From Bacillus nitratireducens (lineage in GTDB: Bacteria; Bacillota; Bacilli; Bacillales; Bacillaceae_G), in the NCBI RefSeq assembly GCF_001884135.1, contig NZ_MAOC01000020.1, positions 310,001-374,000 of the forward strand: a DNA stretch of 64,000 nucleotides, given 5' to 3'. The notes beneath the pieces were generated by a model. That model saw only the letters and a list, made by a program, of their open reading frames with translations, made no database searches and had not been told where the DNA came from. Position numbers and translations under genes: made by a program. Below are positions 24,602 through 32,492 of the stretch, piece by piece; the first letter of the stretch is position 1; every line of letters starts with the position of its first letter.

Positions 24602-26482
24602 ATGAACATTAGAGAACTTGCATTTCGAAATGTAACGCGAAATAGACGAACATATTCAGCATATTTTTTGAGTAGTGCATTTGCTATTATGGCCTTTTTT
24701 GTGTATTCATTTTTTGCGTTCCATCCGGCATTAAGTGCGGGAGAATTAGGACAGTACGTATTCGTAAGTATGTCTTTTGCGCAGTCAATTATTTACTTAT
24801 TTACATTCTTCTTTATTTTATATTCAATGGGAATGTTTTTAAAAACGAGAAAGCGTGAACTAGGAATTTTAATGATGCTTGGTATGACGAAATACCAATT
24901 AAAGCGTCTTATCTTTTTTGAAAATATCATGATTGGAATAGGGGCGATAATTTTCGGAATTCTGTCAGGTATGTTCTTTTCAGGAATATTAATATTTGTA
25001 GCCCCGATGATATTGAAACTAGATATCTCTTTATCCTATTACATACCGATGAAAGCGATTGTTGTAACGAGTATTATGTTTTTTGTATTATTTATGATTA
25101 TTTCATTATTTAGTGCAGGAATGATTCGAAAAAATAAAATTATGAAATTGTTTAGAGGATCAGCAGAAGCGAAGCCGGAACCGAAAGCATCTATAATTTC
25201 TTCTATATTAGCAGTAGTATTGCTTAGTGCGGGTTATGCGGGAGCGCTTATGTCACATGGTGCAATGGTATTTGTGATGATGATTCCTGTTACAACGGTA
25301 GTCATTATTGGTACGTATTTGCTGTACAAGCAGTTGAGTGTCTTTATTATTAGACTATGTAAAAAAAGTAAACGTTTCTATTGGACACAGACAAATATTA
25401 TTACTTTGTCAGATTTAGCATACCGTATGAGAGATAATGCAAGGATGTTCTTTATTGTAACGATTATTTCAACTGTAGCATTTTCAGCAATAGGTACATT
25501 AGTTGGTTTCGCATCAATGACGAAAGGAATTATGGAGAGACCAATTGCGTTTCATTACCACTCTAAGCAAGGAAATAGTAATGAATCACAGCATTTGAAG
25601 ATCATTGACGAGGGATTAAAGAAACATAATATAGCAGCTTCAAAAATACATATTTCATCGAAGAAAACGGAGGAGCAGTCGTTAAGAAGCTCCATTTTTA
25701 TAAAAGAATCAGATTATAAGGAGTATGCAAAGTTAACAGGGGAACCGTTTAATACTTTATCAGACAAAGAAGCCCTATTTCTGTCAGTAGAAATACCAGG
25801 GCCACCGATAAAGGAAAGAAAAGAAATTTCTTTCCCAAATGCCAATGAGCCCTTAAAGGTGAAAAAAGTTAATACTTCTTCATTAAGTAAAATACTAAGA
25901 GGTAATGTTTATGTAATCTCTAAAATTCAATATGATGCATTACAAGATGGATTTAAAGAAGAAAAAGATTATATGTATAAAACAAAAGGAATGAAAGATG
26001 AAATTGAGGTTGGTAAAGAGCTTACGCATCAGATTAAGCCCTATCAAGAACATGCAACGTTTAGTGCAGAAGAGTACGATCAAAATCAAAGTTTACAAAT
26101 TGCAGGACCCATTTTATTTGTAGGTTTCTTTATTGGTATTGTATTTTTTGTTTGTGCAGGAAGCTTCCTTTACTTCCGCTTATTTTCTGATTTGGAGGAT
26201 GATGCTCGTTTATTTGAAATGATTCGAAAAGTTGGATTGACGAGAGGCGAATTATCGAAAGTAGTCACAATCCGCCTAGCGCTTTTATTCTTCGTTCCAG
26301 TTGGAGTTGCAACATTGCACGGGGCAGTAGCATTAACTGCGTTAGGACAAATGTTTGAGTACTCACTGTTTAAAGAGAATACGATTGTATTAAGTATTTT
26401 TGTAAGTATTCAGGTTTTGTATTTCATCATTATACGAGCTCGTTATTTAAAACAATTGAAAGAAAGATTGAATATTCTTTAA
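24602..26482 (+). CDS. FtsX-like/BceB-type ABC transporter permease without adjacent ATPase
   Basis: The 626-aa protein has about ten membrane helices in the BceB pattern. An N-terminal MNIRELAFRNVTRNRRTY helix precedes TM1, two FtsX-like domains are visible (MLGMTKYQLKRLIFFENIMIG near 95 and MIRKVGLTRGELSKVVTIRLAL near 540), and a large extracytoplasmic domain of about 190 residues lies between TM7 and TM8 (about 310-495). BceB proteins pair with a BceA ATPase and a BceS-type kinase to detoxify cell-wall-active peptides. No ATPase gene lies within 10 kb on either side, so this is an orphan permease gene. It is 270 bp from the divergent nadE. Confidence 0.9.
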   Translation: MNIRELAFRNVTRNRRTYSAYFLSSAFAIMAFFVYSFFAFHPALSAGELGQYVFVSMSFAQSIIYLFTFFFILYSMGMFLKTRKRELGILMMLGMTKYQLKRLIFFENIMIGIGAIIFGILSGMFFSGILIFVAPMILKLDISLSYYIPMKAIVVTSIMFFVLFMIISLFSAGMIRKNKIMKLFRGSAEAKPEPKASIISSILAVVLLSAGYAGALMSHGAMVFVMMIPVTTVVIIGTYLLYKQLSVFIIRLCKKSKRFYWTQTNIITLSDLAYRMRDNARMFFIVTIISTVAFSAIGTLVGFASMTKGIMERPIAFHYHSKQGNSNESQHLKIIDEGLKKHNIAASKIHISSKKTEEQSLRSSIFIKESDYKEYAKLTGEPFNTLSDKEALFLSVEIPGPPIKERKEISFPNANEPLKVKKVNTSSLSKILRGNVYVISKIQYDALQDGFKEEKDYMYKTKGMKDEIEVGKELTHQIKPYQEHATFSAEEYDQNQSLQIAGPILFVGFFIGIVFFVCAGSFLYFRLFSDLEDDARLFEMIRKVGLTRGELSKVVTIRLALLFFVPVGVATLHGAVALTALGQMFEYSLFKENTIVLSIFVSIQVLYFIIIRARYLKQLKERLNIL

Positions 26483-26601
26483 ATGTGTTTTTTTAACTTT
26501 TGTACTATATTTTCTAAAAAGAGTAAGCCATTACCAAATATATAGTGATAAAATGAAAATAGCGAGGTGAAAAAAATAATAGAGAGTAAGGGGGGAGTAA
26601 C

Positions 26602-26889
26602 ATGAAAGCAACAGGAATTATTCGAAAAGTAGATGAATTGGGACGGATAGTTATTCCTAAAGAATTACGAGATGTATTAGGAATACAAATCAAATCACCA
26701 CTTGAAATTTTTGTAGAAGAAGACAAAGTCATTTTACAAAAATATCAACCTTACAATGCTTGTCAAATAACAGGTGATGTTTCAGATCAAAATATTTCAT
26801 TAGCAAATGGAAACATTACTGTTAGTATAGAAGGCGCAAAACATGTAATAAAAGAAATTGAGCAGTTTTTGAAAAAGAGTGAGATTTAG
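26602..26889 (+). CDS. AbrB-like transition-state regulator
   Basis: The 95-aa protein has an N-terminal swapped-hairpin AbrB DNA-binding domain (MKATGIIRKVDELGRIVIPK, then ELRDVLGIQIKSPLEIFVEE). A C-terminal multimerisation part of about 40 residues follows, as in AbrB/Abh. B. cereus-group genomes carry several paralogues, so abrB itself is not claimed. GGGGGG-type ribosome site (AAGGGGGGAG) before the ATG is strong. A bcr1-like repeat lies directly after the stop, upstream of the terminator. Confidence 0.92.
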   Translation: MKATGIIRKVDELGRIVIPKELRDVLGIQIKSPLEIFVEEDKVILQKYQPYNACQITGDVSDQNISLANGNITVSIEGAKHVIKEIEQFLKKSEI

Positions 26890-26895
26890 TCTTAA

Positions 26896-27004
26896 TTTAT
26901 TCCGCTATTTGTGGGAGTCGGGCTGCCCGTAAAAGCCCCGATTGGTGAGGGCTAATAATCAGTGGAGATGAACAATCCCCTTGTTGATTATGGTTTCACT
27001 TTAT
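26896..27004 (+). repeat. bcr1-like TTTAT-flanked repeat, copy 1
   Basis: The element is bounded by TTTAT at both ends (26896-26900 and 27000-27004). It contains GGGCTGCCCGTAAAAGCCCC, then GATTGGTGAGGGCTAATAAT and a hairpin region ending TTTCACTTTAT. It aligns with copies at 41875 and (reverse) 46909. Terminal TTTAT duplications, small size and a base-paired core match the group-specific bcr1 MITE-like repeats as I recall them. It lies in the 3' untranslated region of the AbrB-like gene. Confidence 0.72.
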
Positions 27005-27025
27005 ATTATTTTATTAAAAAACTGA

Positions 27026-27060
27026 AAAAGAAAAGGACCATAATAGGTCCTTTTCTTTTG
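27026..27060 (+). terminator. terminator after AbrB-like gene and repeat
   Basis: A 14-bp hairpin has arms AAAAGAAAAGGACC / GGTCCTTTTCTTTT with a 6-nt loop. Confidence 0.85.
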
Positions 27061-27175
27061 TTTATTGAGAAACATTTGAGAGGAAGGGAAATGCAACGAA
27101 TAAAACGAATGTTAAATATAAACGTATTCCATAGTGGTCTAAAATGAAAATAATACATTTTCAGGAGGGATTACG

Positions 27176-28126
27176 ATGAATAGTAGTACAGCGAATAAAC
27201 AAAAAGGTATACAATTAATTCCGTTTACTGTAAATAAGGTGGTTGAACAAGTAAATGAAATTCCACCAGGTGTACAGCTGATTCATGCTCCGCAAGTATG
27301 GGAAAAGAGCGCGAAAGGGAAAGACATTGTCGTTGCTGTTTTAGATACAGGTTGTGATGTAAATCATGTAGATTTAAAAGATCGTATTATTGGTGGGAGA
27401 AATTTCACGAAAGATTATGAAGGAGATCCCAATGTGTACCTTGATAATAATGGGCATGGTACTCATGTAGCGGGGACGATTGCAGCGACTGAAAACGGTG
27501 TCGGTGTTTTAGGAGTCGCACCACTTTCTAAAATGTTAGTTTTAAAAGTATTAGCTGGAGATGGTTCTGGAAGTTATGAGCAAATTATTGAGGCCATTCA
27601 TTATGCTGTAAATTGGAGAGGACCGAATAAAGAGAAAGTGAGAATTATTTCAATGTCACTTGGTGGTCCGCAAGATGTACCAGAATTACATGAAGCTATT
27701 CAAAATGCGGTAAAACAAGACGTACTTGTCGTGTGCGCTGCAGGAAATGATGGAGATTGTAACGATGATACGGAAGAATTAGATTTTCCAGGTGCTTATT
27801 CTGAAGTAATTGAAGTAGGTGCTGTTAATTTAGAGCGGAAAATTTCATGCTTTAGTAATTCAAATCAAGAAATTGATTTAGTAGCGCCAGGTGATGAAAT
27901 ACTGTCTACGTATCCAGAGGGGAAATATGCAGTATTAAGTGGTACTTCAATGGCGACGCCGCATGTCGCTGGGGCGCTAGCGCTTCTCATAAAGCAGTGT
28001 GAAAGAGAGTATGGTAGAAAATTATCAGAGCCAGAAATATACGCGCAACTTATAAAAAGGACTGTACCTTTAGGGTATGAACGTACATCTGAAGGGAATG
28101 GATTAATAGATTTATTAAAAGAATAG
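27176..28126 (+). CDS. ispA: intracellular serine protease (subtilisin family)
   Basis: The 316-aa subtilase has no signal peptide and carries the short N-terminal extension with LIPFTV (14-19), the hallmark inhibitory propeptide of intracellular subtilisins. The catalytic triad is Asp57 (AVLDTG), His94 (NNGHGTHVAG) and Ser258 (SGTSMATPH), with oxyanion Asn191 (CAAGND). ISPs are the main cytoplasmic protease at stationary phase and sporulation in Bacillus. AGGAGGG precedes the ATG. The gene symbol follows B. subtilis usage by family match. Confidence 0.94.
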   Translation: MNSSTANKQKGIQLIPFTVNKVVEQVNEIPPGVQLIHAPQVWEKSAKGKDIVVAVLDTGCDVNHVDLKDRIIGGRNFTKDYEGDPNVYLDNNGHGTHVAGTIAATENGVGVLGVAPLSKMLVLKVLAGDGSGSYEQIIEAIHYAVNWRGPNKEKVRIISMSLGGPQDVPELHEAIQNAVKQDVLVVCAAGNDGDCNDDTEELDFPGAYSEVIEVGAVNLERKISCFSNSNQEIDLVAPGDEILSTYPEGKYAVLSGTSMATPHVAGALALLIKQCEREYGRKLSEPEIYAQLIKRTVPLGYERTSEGNGLIDLLKE

Positions 28127-28133
28127 TAATGAC

Positions 28134-28167
28134 TAAAAAACATCTCATATTTATATGAGATGTTTTT
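28134..28167. terminator. bidirectional terminator between isp and arsR-like genes
   Basis: A hairpin with arms AAAAAACATCTCATAT / ATATGAGATGTTTTTT between convergent genes serves both. Confidence 0.9.
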
Positions 28168-28475
28168 TAGTATGGTAATGTCGCATGTATTACAACATCT
28201 AATAAACCAGGAAATCTAGCATTTAAATCATCTTCACGAATTGAAATGAAACGTTGTGTGCCTTCAAGGCGTGTATACATAACACCAGATTCACGTAACA
28301 CTTTGAAATGGTGAGATAAAGTTGATTTCGCAATTGGAATGTTTAACGCGCCACAAGATTGTTCATTTTTCTCTAGTAGCATAGTTACAATTTGTAAACG
28401 AATTTGATCGCTAAGTGCGTATAAGACAGAAGAGAATTGAATTTCTTCTCGATTAGGATGATAGAGAGTACGCAT
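28167..28475 (-). CDS. ArsR-family transcriptional regulator
   Basis: The 102-aa protein is a single winged-helix domain: ALSDQIRLQIVTMLL near 22-36 and the recognition helix in IPIAKSTLSHHFKVLRESG near 48-66, followed by the wing. No obvious metal-binding Cys pair of the ArsR/SmtB type is seen (one Cys near 43), so the signal may not be a metal. It is divergent from an aldo/keto reductase and MFS gene across 108 bp that hold a perfect 42-bp palindrome, its probable operator. Confidence 0.9.
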   Translation of the reverse strand: MRTLYHPNREEIQFSSVLYALSDQIRLQIVTMLLEKNEQSCGALNIPIAKSTLSHHFKVLRESGVMYTRLEGTQRFISIREDDLNARFPGLLDVVIHATLPY

Positions 28476-28505
28476 TTTTTCACCTACTTGTATAAGTTAA
28501 TATAT

Positions 28506-28570
28506 TTGCACTATAACATATGAAGTGGTATATTTCTATTGTTCGAATATATTCGAACAATAGAAATATA
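28506..28570 (+). promoter_or_regulatory. promoter overlapped by a perfect 42-bp palindrome
   Basis: Bases 28529-28570 read identically on both strands over 42 bp, centred on TTCGAATATATTCGAA. A promoter for the aldo/keto reductase fits its left edge: TTGCAC (28506-28511), 17 bp, TATATT (28529-28534), so transcription would start inside the palindrome. This is the expected arrangement for repression by the divergent ArsR-type protein. The length exceeds a single dimer site. Confidence 0.75.
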
Positions 28571-28583
28571 GGGGGGAGAAAAA

Positions 28584-29519
28584 ATGAAGTATACAAAATT
28601 ACAAAAGGCAGGACTAAATATTTCGAAGTTGGGGTTAGAAACAAACGCTGTAGGGGGGCATAATTTATATGCTGATGTGAATGAGGAAGAAGGAAAACGA
28701 TTAATAGAAGAAGCTATCCAGCAAGGGATTACATTTTTTGATACAGCGGATTCATACGGATTCGGTAGATCAGAGGAATTGGTAGGAGAAGTATTGAAAG
28801 GAAAACGCCAAGAAGTTGTACTTGCTACAAAAGGTGGAATACAACCGTTATTAAATGGAGAGGTTTATATTAATAATGAACGAAGCTATTTAAGAAATGC
28901 TGTGGAAAATAGCTTAAGAAGATTACAAACTAATTATATTGATTTATATTATTTACATTTTACAAATCCTGAAACAAGTTACATAGATTCAATTGGAGAG
29001 CTTACTCGCCTAAAAGAAGAAGGGAAAATTCGTTCAATTGGAATATCTAACGTTAATGTAGAGCAATTAAAAGAAGCGAATCAGCACGGACATATAGATG
29101 TTGTACAATCACCGTATAATATGTTGGATCGTGCTGCTGGGGAAGAAGTTTTGCCATATTGTATAGAATCAGGTATTTCATTTATTCCGTACGGGCCTCT
29201 TGCCTTTGGCATACTAGGTGGAAAATATACAGAAGATTTCAAATTGAATGAAGGGGATTGGCGTCAAAGTGTAAATCTATTTGAAGAAAATACATATAAG
29301 AGTAACTTTAAGAAAGTTGAGAAGTTAAAGGGCTTAGCTAAAGAAAAGAATCTCGAAGTATCGCATTTAGCTTTAGCGTGGTTATTAAACAAAAAAGGAA
29401 TTGATACTGTTATTCCTGGCGGGAAGTGGGCAGAGCAAATAAGAGAAAGTGTAAGAGCGGTGGAAGTTTCATTGAATGAGAAGGTTATGAAAGAGATTGA
29501 ATCTATTTTAGAAGCTTAG
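28584..29519 (+). CDS. aldo/keto reductase
   Basis: The 311-aa protein is an AKR (beta/alpha)8 barrel. It shows FFDTADSYGFGRSEELVGE with catalytic Asp and Tyr near 52-57, LATKGG with Lys near 84, YYLHF with the fourth catalytic His near 118, and a C-terminal NADPH-binding VIPGGKWAEQIRE near 276. It reduces aldehydes or ketones with NADPH; the substrate is unknown. GGGGGGAG precedes the ATG. It is followed after 50 nt and a weak terminator by an MFS gene, and both probably answer to the divergent ArsR regulator. Confidence 0.93.
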   Translation: MKYTKLQKAGLNISKLGLETNAVGGHNLYADVNEEEGKRLIEEAIQQGITFFDTADSYGFGRSEELVGEVLKGKRQEVVLATKGGIQPLLNGEVYINNERSYLRNAVENSLRRLQTNYIDLYYLHFTNPETSYIDSIGELTRLKEEGKIRSIGISNVNVEQLKEANQHGHIDVVQSPYNMLDRAAGEEVLPYCIESGISFIPYGPLAFGILGGKYTEDFKLNEGDWRQSVNLFEENTYKSNFKKVEKLKGLAKEKNLEVSHLALAWLLNKKGIDTVIPGGKWAEQIRESVRAVEVSLNEKVMKEIESILEA

Positions 29520-29522
29520 TTG

Positions 29523-29549
29523 AAAAGAGGGATAGTTCCCTCTTTTTTA
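29523..29549 (+). terminator. hairpin between aldo/keto reductase and MFS gene
   Basis: Arms AAAAGAGGGA / TCCCTCTTTT with a short loop are followed by Ts. It may attenuate reading into the MFS gene. Confidence 0.75.
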
Positions 29550-29569
29550 TATAAAAGGAGAAGATTTAA

Positions 29570-30746
29570 ATGAAAAGAGTACTAGCTGTATTCTTTACGA
29601 TAATGTTTATGATTGGTACAGATACGTTCTTAATTTCACCACTCTTGCCGATATTACAACAGGTGTATCATGTATCAACTGAATTATCAGGATGGATGGT
29701 GAGTTCATATGCTCTAGGATACGCTGGATTTGCGCTTATCGCTGGTCCTATATCAGATGGCTTAAACAGAAAAAAAGTGATGGTATTAGGAATGAGTTTT
29801 TTTGCATTAAGTACATTTTTGTGTGGAATGGCCCCGAGTTTTTTATGGATGCTAACATTTAGATTTTTAGCAGGTGTAAGTGCAGCTTTTGTATCTCCAC
29901 AAGTATGGGCATCTATTCCGCTCCTTATAAAGAAGAAGCAAATTGTAAAAGCAATTGGAATTGCAACAGCAGGGTTATCAATCTCCCAAATTTTAGGACT
30001 GCCAATTGGAGCATATTTAGCAACGATACATTATACAACACCATTCTTCGTCATTGGTATATTATCAGCACTACTTGTCGTTCTTATTTATGTTACATTA
30101 CCAGAAATACAACCAGTTCAAATAGGTGGAAATGAAAAAAATATATTAAAGCGCTATAAGCAATTACTTAGAGATTCAAAGGTTTCACTTTCTTATTTTG
30201 CATATTTTGTTTTTCAAACTGGTAATTTTGCAGCATTTTCATTCTTTGGTGTGTGGCTTTCCAGTCAATTTGGCTTACAAGTTCATGAAGTAGGTACAGC
30301 TATGCTCGTATTAGGATTGGGAAATTTAACCGGTAACATTTTTGGGCCGAGAATCGTAAATAAAATTGGTTATAGCATTTCTTTCTATGGTGGAATTGTA
30401 TTTACAGCAGTGCTATATGTCATACTTCCTCATTTAAAGAACATTATATTTGTAGAGTTATTTTTTCTTTGTTTTATTTTTTGTGACAGGAATTTTGTTT
30501 GTATTGATGATGGGGCGCTTACAAAATATGTCTAGTATAGCAAGAGGAACAGGAGCAGCTCTTGCTAATGCTTCTATGTATATTGGCCAAATGATTGGAG
30601 CGGCAATAGCAGGAATGTTATTTGCAGCATCTCACAATTTTATACTTGTAGGTAGTTTTACTGCGCTACTATATATAGGAGCTTTATTTTTGTTTAGAAA
30701 AAGCGAAAGGCTTAATGAAGATAGTGAAACAGGAATTGCATCATAA
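29570..30746 (+). pseudogene. MFS transporter disrupted by a frameshift
   Basis: The reading frame from 29570 encodes an MFS protein (TM1 onward; motif A SDGLNRKKVMVLG near 65) but leaves frame near residue 300 and stops at 30535. The rest, from GILFVLMMGRLQNMSS to the C terminus, continues without break in another frame to 30746. Removing one T from the T-rich tract at 30461-30482 restores a single protein of about 391 aa reading VELFFLCLFFVTGILFVL across the join. It could be a real null allele, slippage or phase variation, or a homopolymer sequencing error. It lies in the ArsR-controlled unit after the aldo/keto reductase. Confidence 0.85.
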
Positions 30747-30780
30747 AGCATTTAAAAATAAATCGGGGAAATCCAAAAAA

Positions 30781-30811
30781 TAAAAAATCCCTAAAGAGAT
30801 AGGGATTTATA
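30781..30811 (+). terminator. terminator after the disrupted MFS gene
   Basis: A hairpin with arms AAATCCCT / AGGGATTT is followed by TAT-rich DNA; moderate strength. Confidence 0.55.
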
Positions 30812-30913
30812 TATCGGCATATAGTTCCTTGGAAAAGGATAAACTTAGCTTACCATACTGGAGTACGTATATTTGTGAAATAGATGTGAAAGTAATGTGA
30901 AAAATGCCGTAAT

Positions 30914-30946
30914 AAAAAGCACTGTTTTAGCTAAAACAGTGCTTTT
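30914..30946 (-). terminator. terminator overlapping the stop of a minus-strand gene
   Basis: A 16-bp stem has arms AAAAGCACTGTTTTAG / CTAAAACAGTGCTTTT. The TAG stop codon of the minus-strand gene lies in the stem. Confidence 0.85.
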
Positions 30947-31155
30947 CTCTTTGATTGAACAGTTGCTGCATTTTCATCATGTATCCCTGCATCATCAATA
31001 ATTCGTTTTTTAGCTTTATTTAATAGATGGTTTACTGCTTCACCAAAATGGTTAGCTTCGCTTTTTGTGCGGGCTTCTCGTAAACATTTATAGTTTTCTA
31101 GCAGTTCCTCTTTTTCGGTGTTTGTTAAGAAATCTTCTATATTCTTTTTTGTCAT
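30931..31155 (-). CDS. hypothetical small charged protein (74 aa)
   Basis: The soluble helical protein runs MTKKNIEDFLTNTEKEELLE... to RKALF and has no membrane segment. The ATG at 31155 is preferred because GAAAGGGTG lies 6-8 nt upstream; a longer in-frame start at 31188 would include that ribosome site. The stop codon is embedded in the terminator stem. I do not recognise a family. Confidence 0.7.
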   Translation of the reverse strand: MTKKNIEDFLTNTEKEELLENYKCLREARTKSEANHFGEAVNHLLNKAKKRIIDDAGIHDENAATVQSKRKALF

Positions 31156-31239
31156 ACGAAACACCCTTTCTTCTGACAAACGACGCAATAGAAAATATTT
31201 ATTTTTTATTATAACAATAATTTTTAAAGAAAGTATAGA

Positions 31240-31587
31240 CTAACGTCGTAATAGTTTGTCAATTTCTTGGATTTTCTCATCAGCTTTCCCAATTTGCGTA
31301 TTTTTAGCCTGTTCACCACCAAGAGCTTGGTGAAGTAAAAACGTTTGACCGGAAATAGCGGTCACAATGGAGACTTTTATAATTTCTTTTATTAAGGTGA
31401 CATCGAATAAAACGAGTCCAAGAAGTGCGGCGAGGCTACCTGTAAAAATATCAGTTAAAAATCCAAAATGAAAAAAAGTTTTTAAACGGCGTGGAAGCAA
31501 TAACTTGCCTTGGTTATTGATCAGATGGGAAACGAAGCCAGTAATGCCACCAACGAGAACAGCGGTTAGCCATTGATACATTTCCAT
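31240..31587 (-). CDS. small membrane protein, DUF4257-like
   Basis: The 115-aa protein has about three hydrophobic segments (about 5-20, 45-62, 70-95). A basic loop PRRLKTFFHFGFLTDIFTGS sits between the first two, and a charged C-terminal tail follows. The pattern resembles the DUF4257 family of Bacillus. ATG 31587 is chosen with AAAGGAG 8 nt upstream; the GTG at 31596 lies within that site. It is adjacent to the preceding minus-strand small gene. Function unknown. Confidence 0.75.
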   Translation of the reverse strand: MEMYQWLTAVLVGGITGFVSHLINNQGKLLLPRRLKTFFHFGFLTDIFTGSLAALLGLVLFDVTLIKEIIKVSIVTAISGQTFLLHQALGGEQAKNTQIGKADEKIQEIDKLLRR

Positions 31588-31782
31588 CGAATCCACTCCT
31601 TTTAGTGAATAAGATTCGATTTTTTCATATTGATTCCTTTTAATATTTCATATAAGCGTATTGAGAAAGTTTGTTTGGGTATATTCCTTATTCAATTTAA
31701 TAATAACAGAAAAATCTGATATATTTTAGTTATTATATGAAGAGGTTATTCATTAATATGAATACAGAAAGGGGTGCGTGAT

Positions 31783-32310
31783 ATGAATATAGATTATCGA
31801 ATAAGAAGTGTAGATGGTTATACAAAAAATATAGGAGAATTAGTAAGCATGCTGGAGCATACGAGGGCTGTAACATTACAGGAAATAAAAGATCTATCAG
31901 TTGAGCAATTAGATTTAATTATGCCGAGTGGAGGGAATTCCATCGGAGCGTTACTAAAGCATATAGCGGCTATAGAAAAAGCACATCAACTTATTTCATT
32001 TCAAGAGCGCGGCTTTACAAAAGAAGAATTAGAAATATGGGAAGACGCACTGTATTTAGGGAAAGCGGGGAGAACAATCCGTGGTCATGAAATACAGTAT
32101 TATGTACAACTTCTACAAAGTGTTCGAGAAGAATCTCTGAAGTATTTGAGTGAACAAAATGATCAATGGCTTATGTCAGAAAGAAAGTGGCCTAATGGCG
32201 TAGCGTATAATCAGCACTACCTTTGGTTTCATGTGCTAGAAGATGAAATTAGTCATCGCGGACAAATTAAAATGCTAAAAAATAAGTTGTTTGAAAATTA
32301 CGTTAAATAA
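31783..32310 (+). CDS. DinB-family (DUF664-like) protein
   Basis: The 175-aa protein is a four-helix-bundle DinB/YfiT-like protein. The three metal-binding histidines expected for the fold are seen: His in GALLKHIAAIEKAH near 63, and the pair in WFHVLEDEISHRGQI near 150-160. Some relatives are bacillithiol or mycothiol-dependent S-transferases; the reaction here is unknown. ATG 31783 is chosen, with AAAGGGGTG 6 nt upstream. Confidence 0.86.
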   Translation: MNIDYRIRSVDGYTKNIGELVSMLEHTRAVTLQEIKDLSVEQLDLIMPSGGNSIGALLKHIAAIEKAHQLISFQERGFTKEELEIWEDALYLGKAGRTIRGHEIQYYVQLLQSVREESLKYLSEQNDQWLMSERKWPNGVAYNQHYLWFHVLEDEISHRGQIKMLKNKLFENYVK

Positions 32311-32375
32311 GGTAGCTTTTTAATGGGATATTCCATATAATGAGAGTAATTAAAATTAGAACGGGGTGATGTATT

Positions 32376-32444
32376 ATGGCGAAATTAACTTATATGAATA
32401 ATAAACCAAATACAAAGGTGGACGGAAAGGGCGATACTCTATAA
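32376..32444 (+). CDS. possible 22-aa peptide upstream of rsgA-like gene
   Basis: A short frame MAKLTYMNNKPNTKVDGKGD(TL) follows a GGGGTGATGTATT ribosome-site context and a TATAAT-like box near 32336. It has no recognised homologue. Its start context (GGGGTGATGTATTATG) is nearly the same as that of another tiny frame at 39316. It may be a leader peptide, a short protein or the remnant of a longer gene. Confidence 0.35.
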   Translation: MAKLTYMNNKPNTKVDGKGDTL

Positions 32445-32492
32445 GTGAGCGCACAATCCTTCCACTAAGTTCAAACTAGGGAGGATATCAAT

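Noticed and set aside
26962-27147. 61-aa frame after the abrB-like gene
   Set aside because: It runs through the bcr1-like repeat and the terminator hairpin; no ribosome site and no plausible protein character.
18907-31188. prophage or integrative element
   Set aside because: No integrase, attachment-site repeats, structural phage genes or tRNA insertion target are seen; the gene content is ordinary B. cereus-group chromosome.
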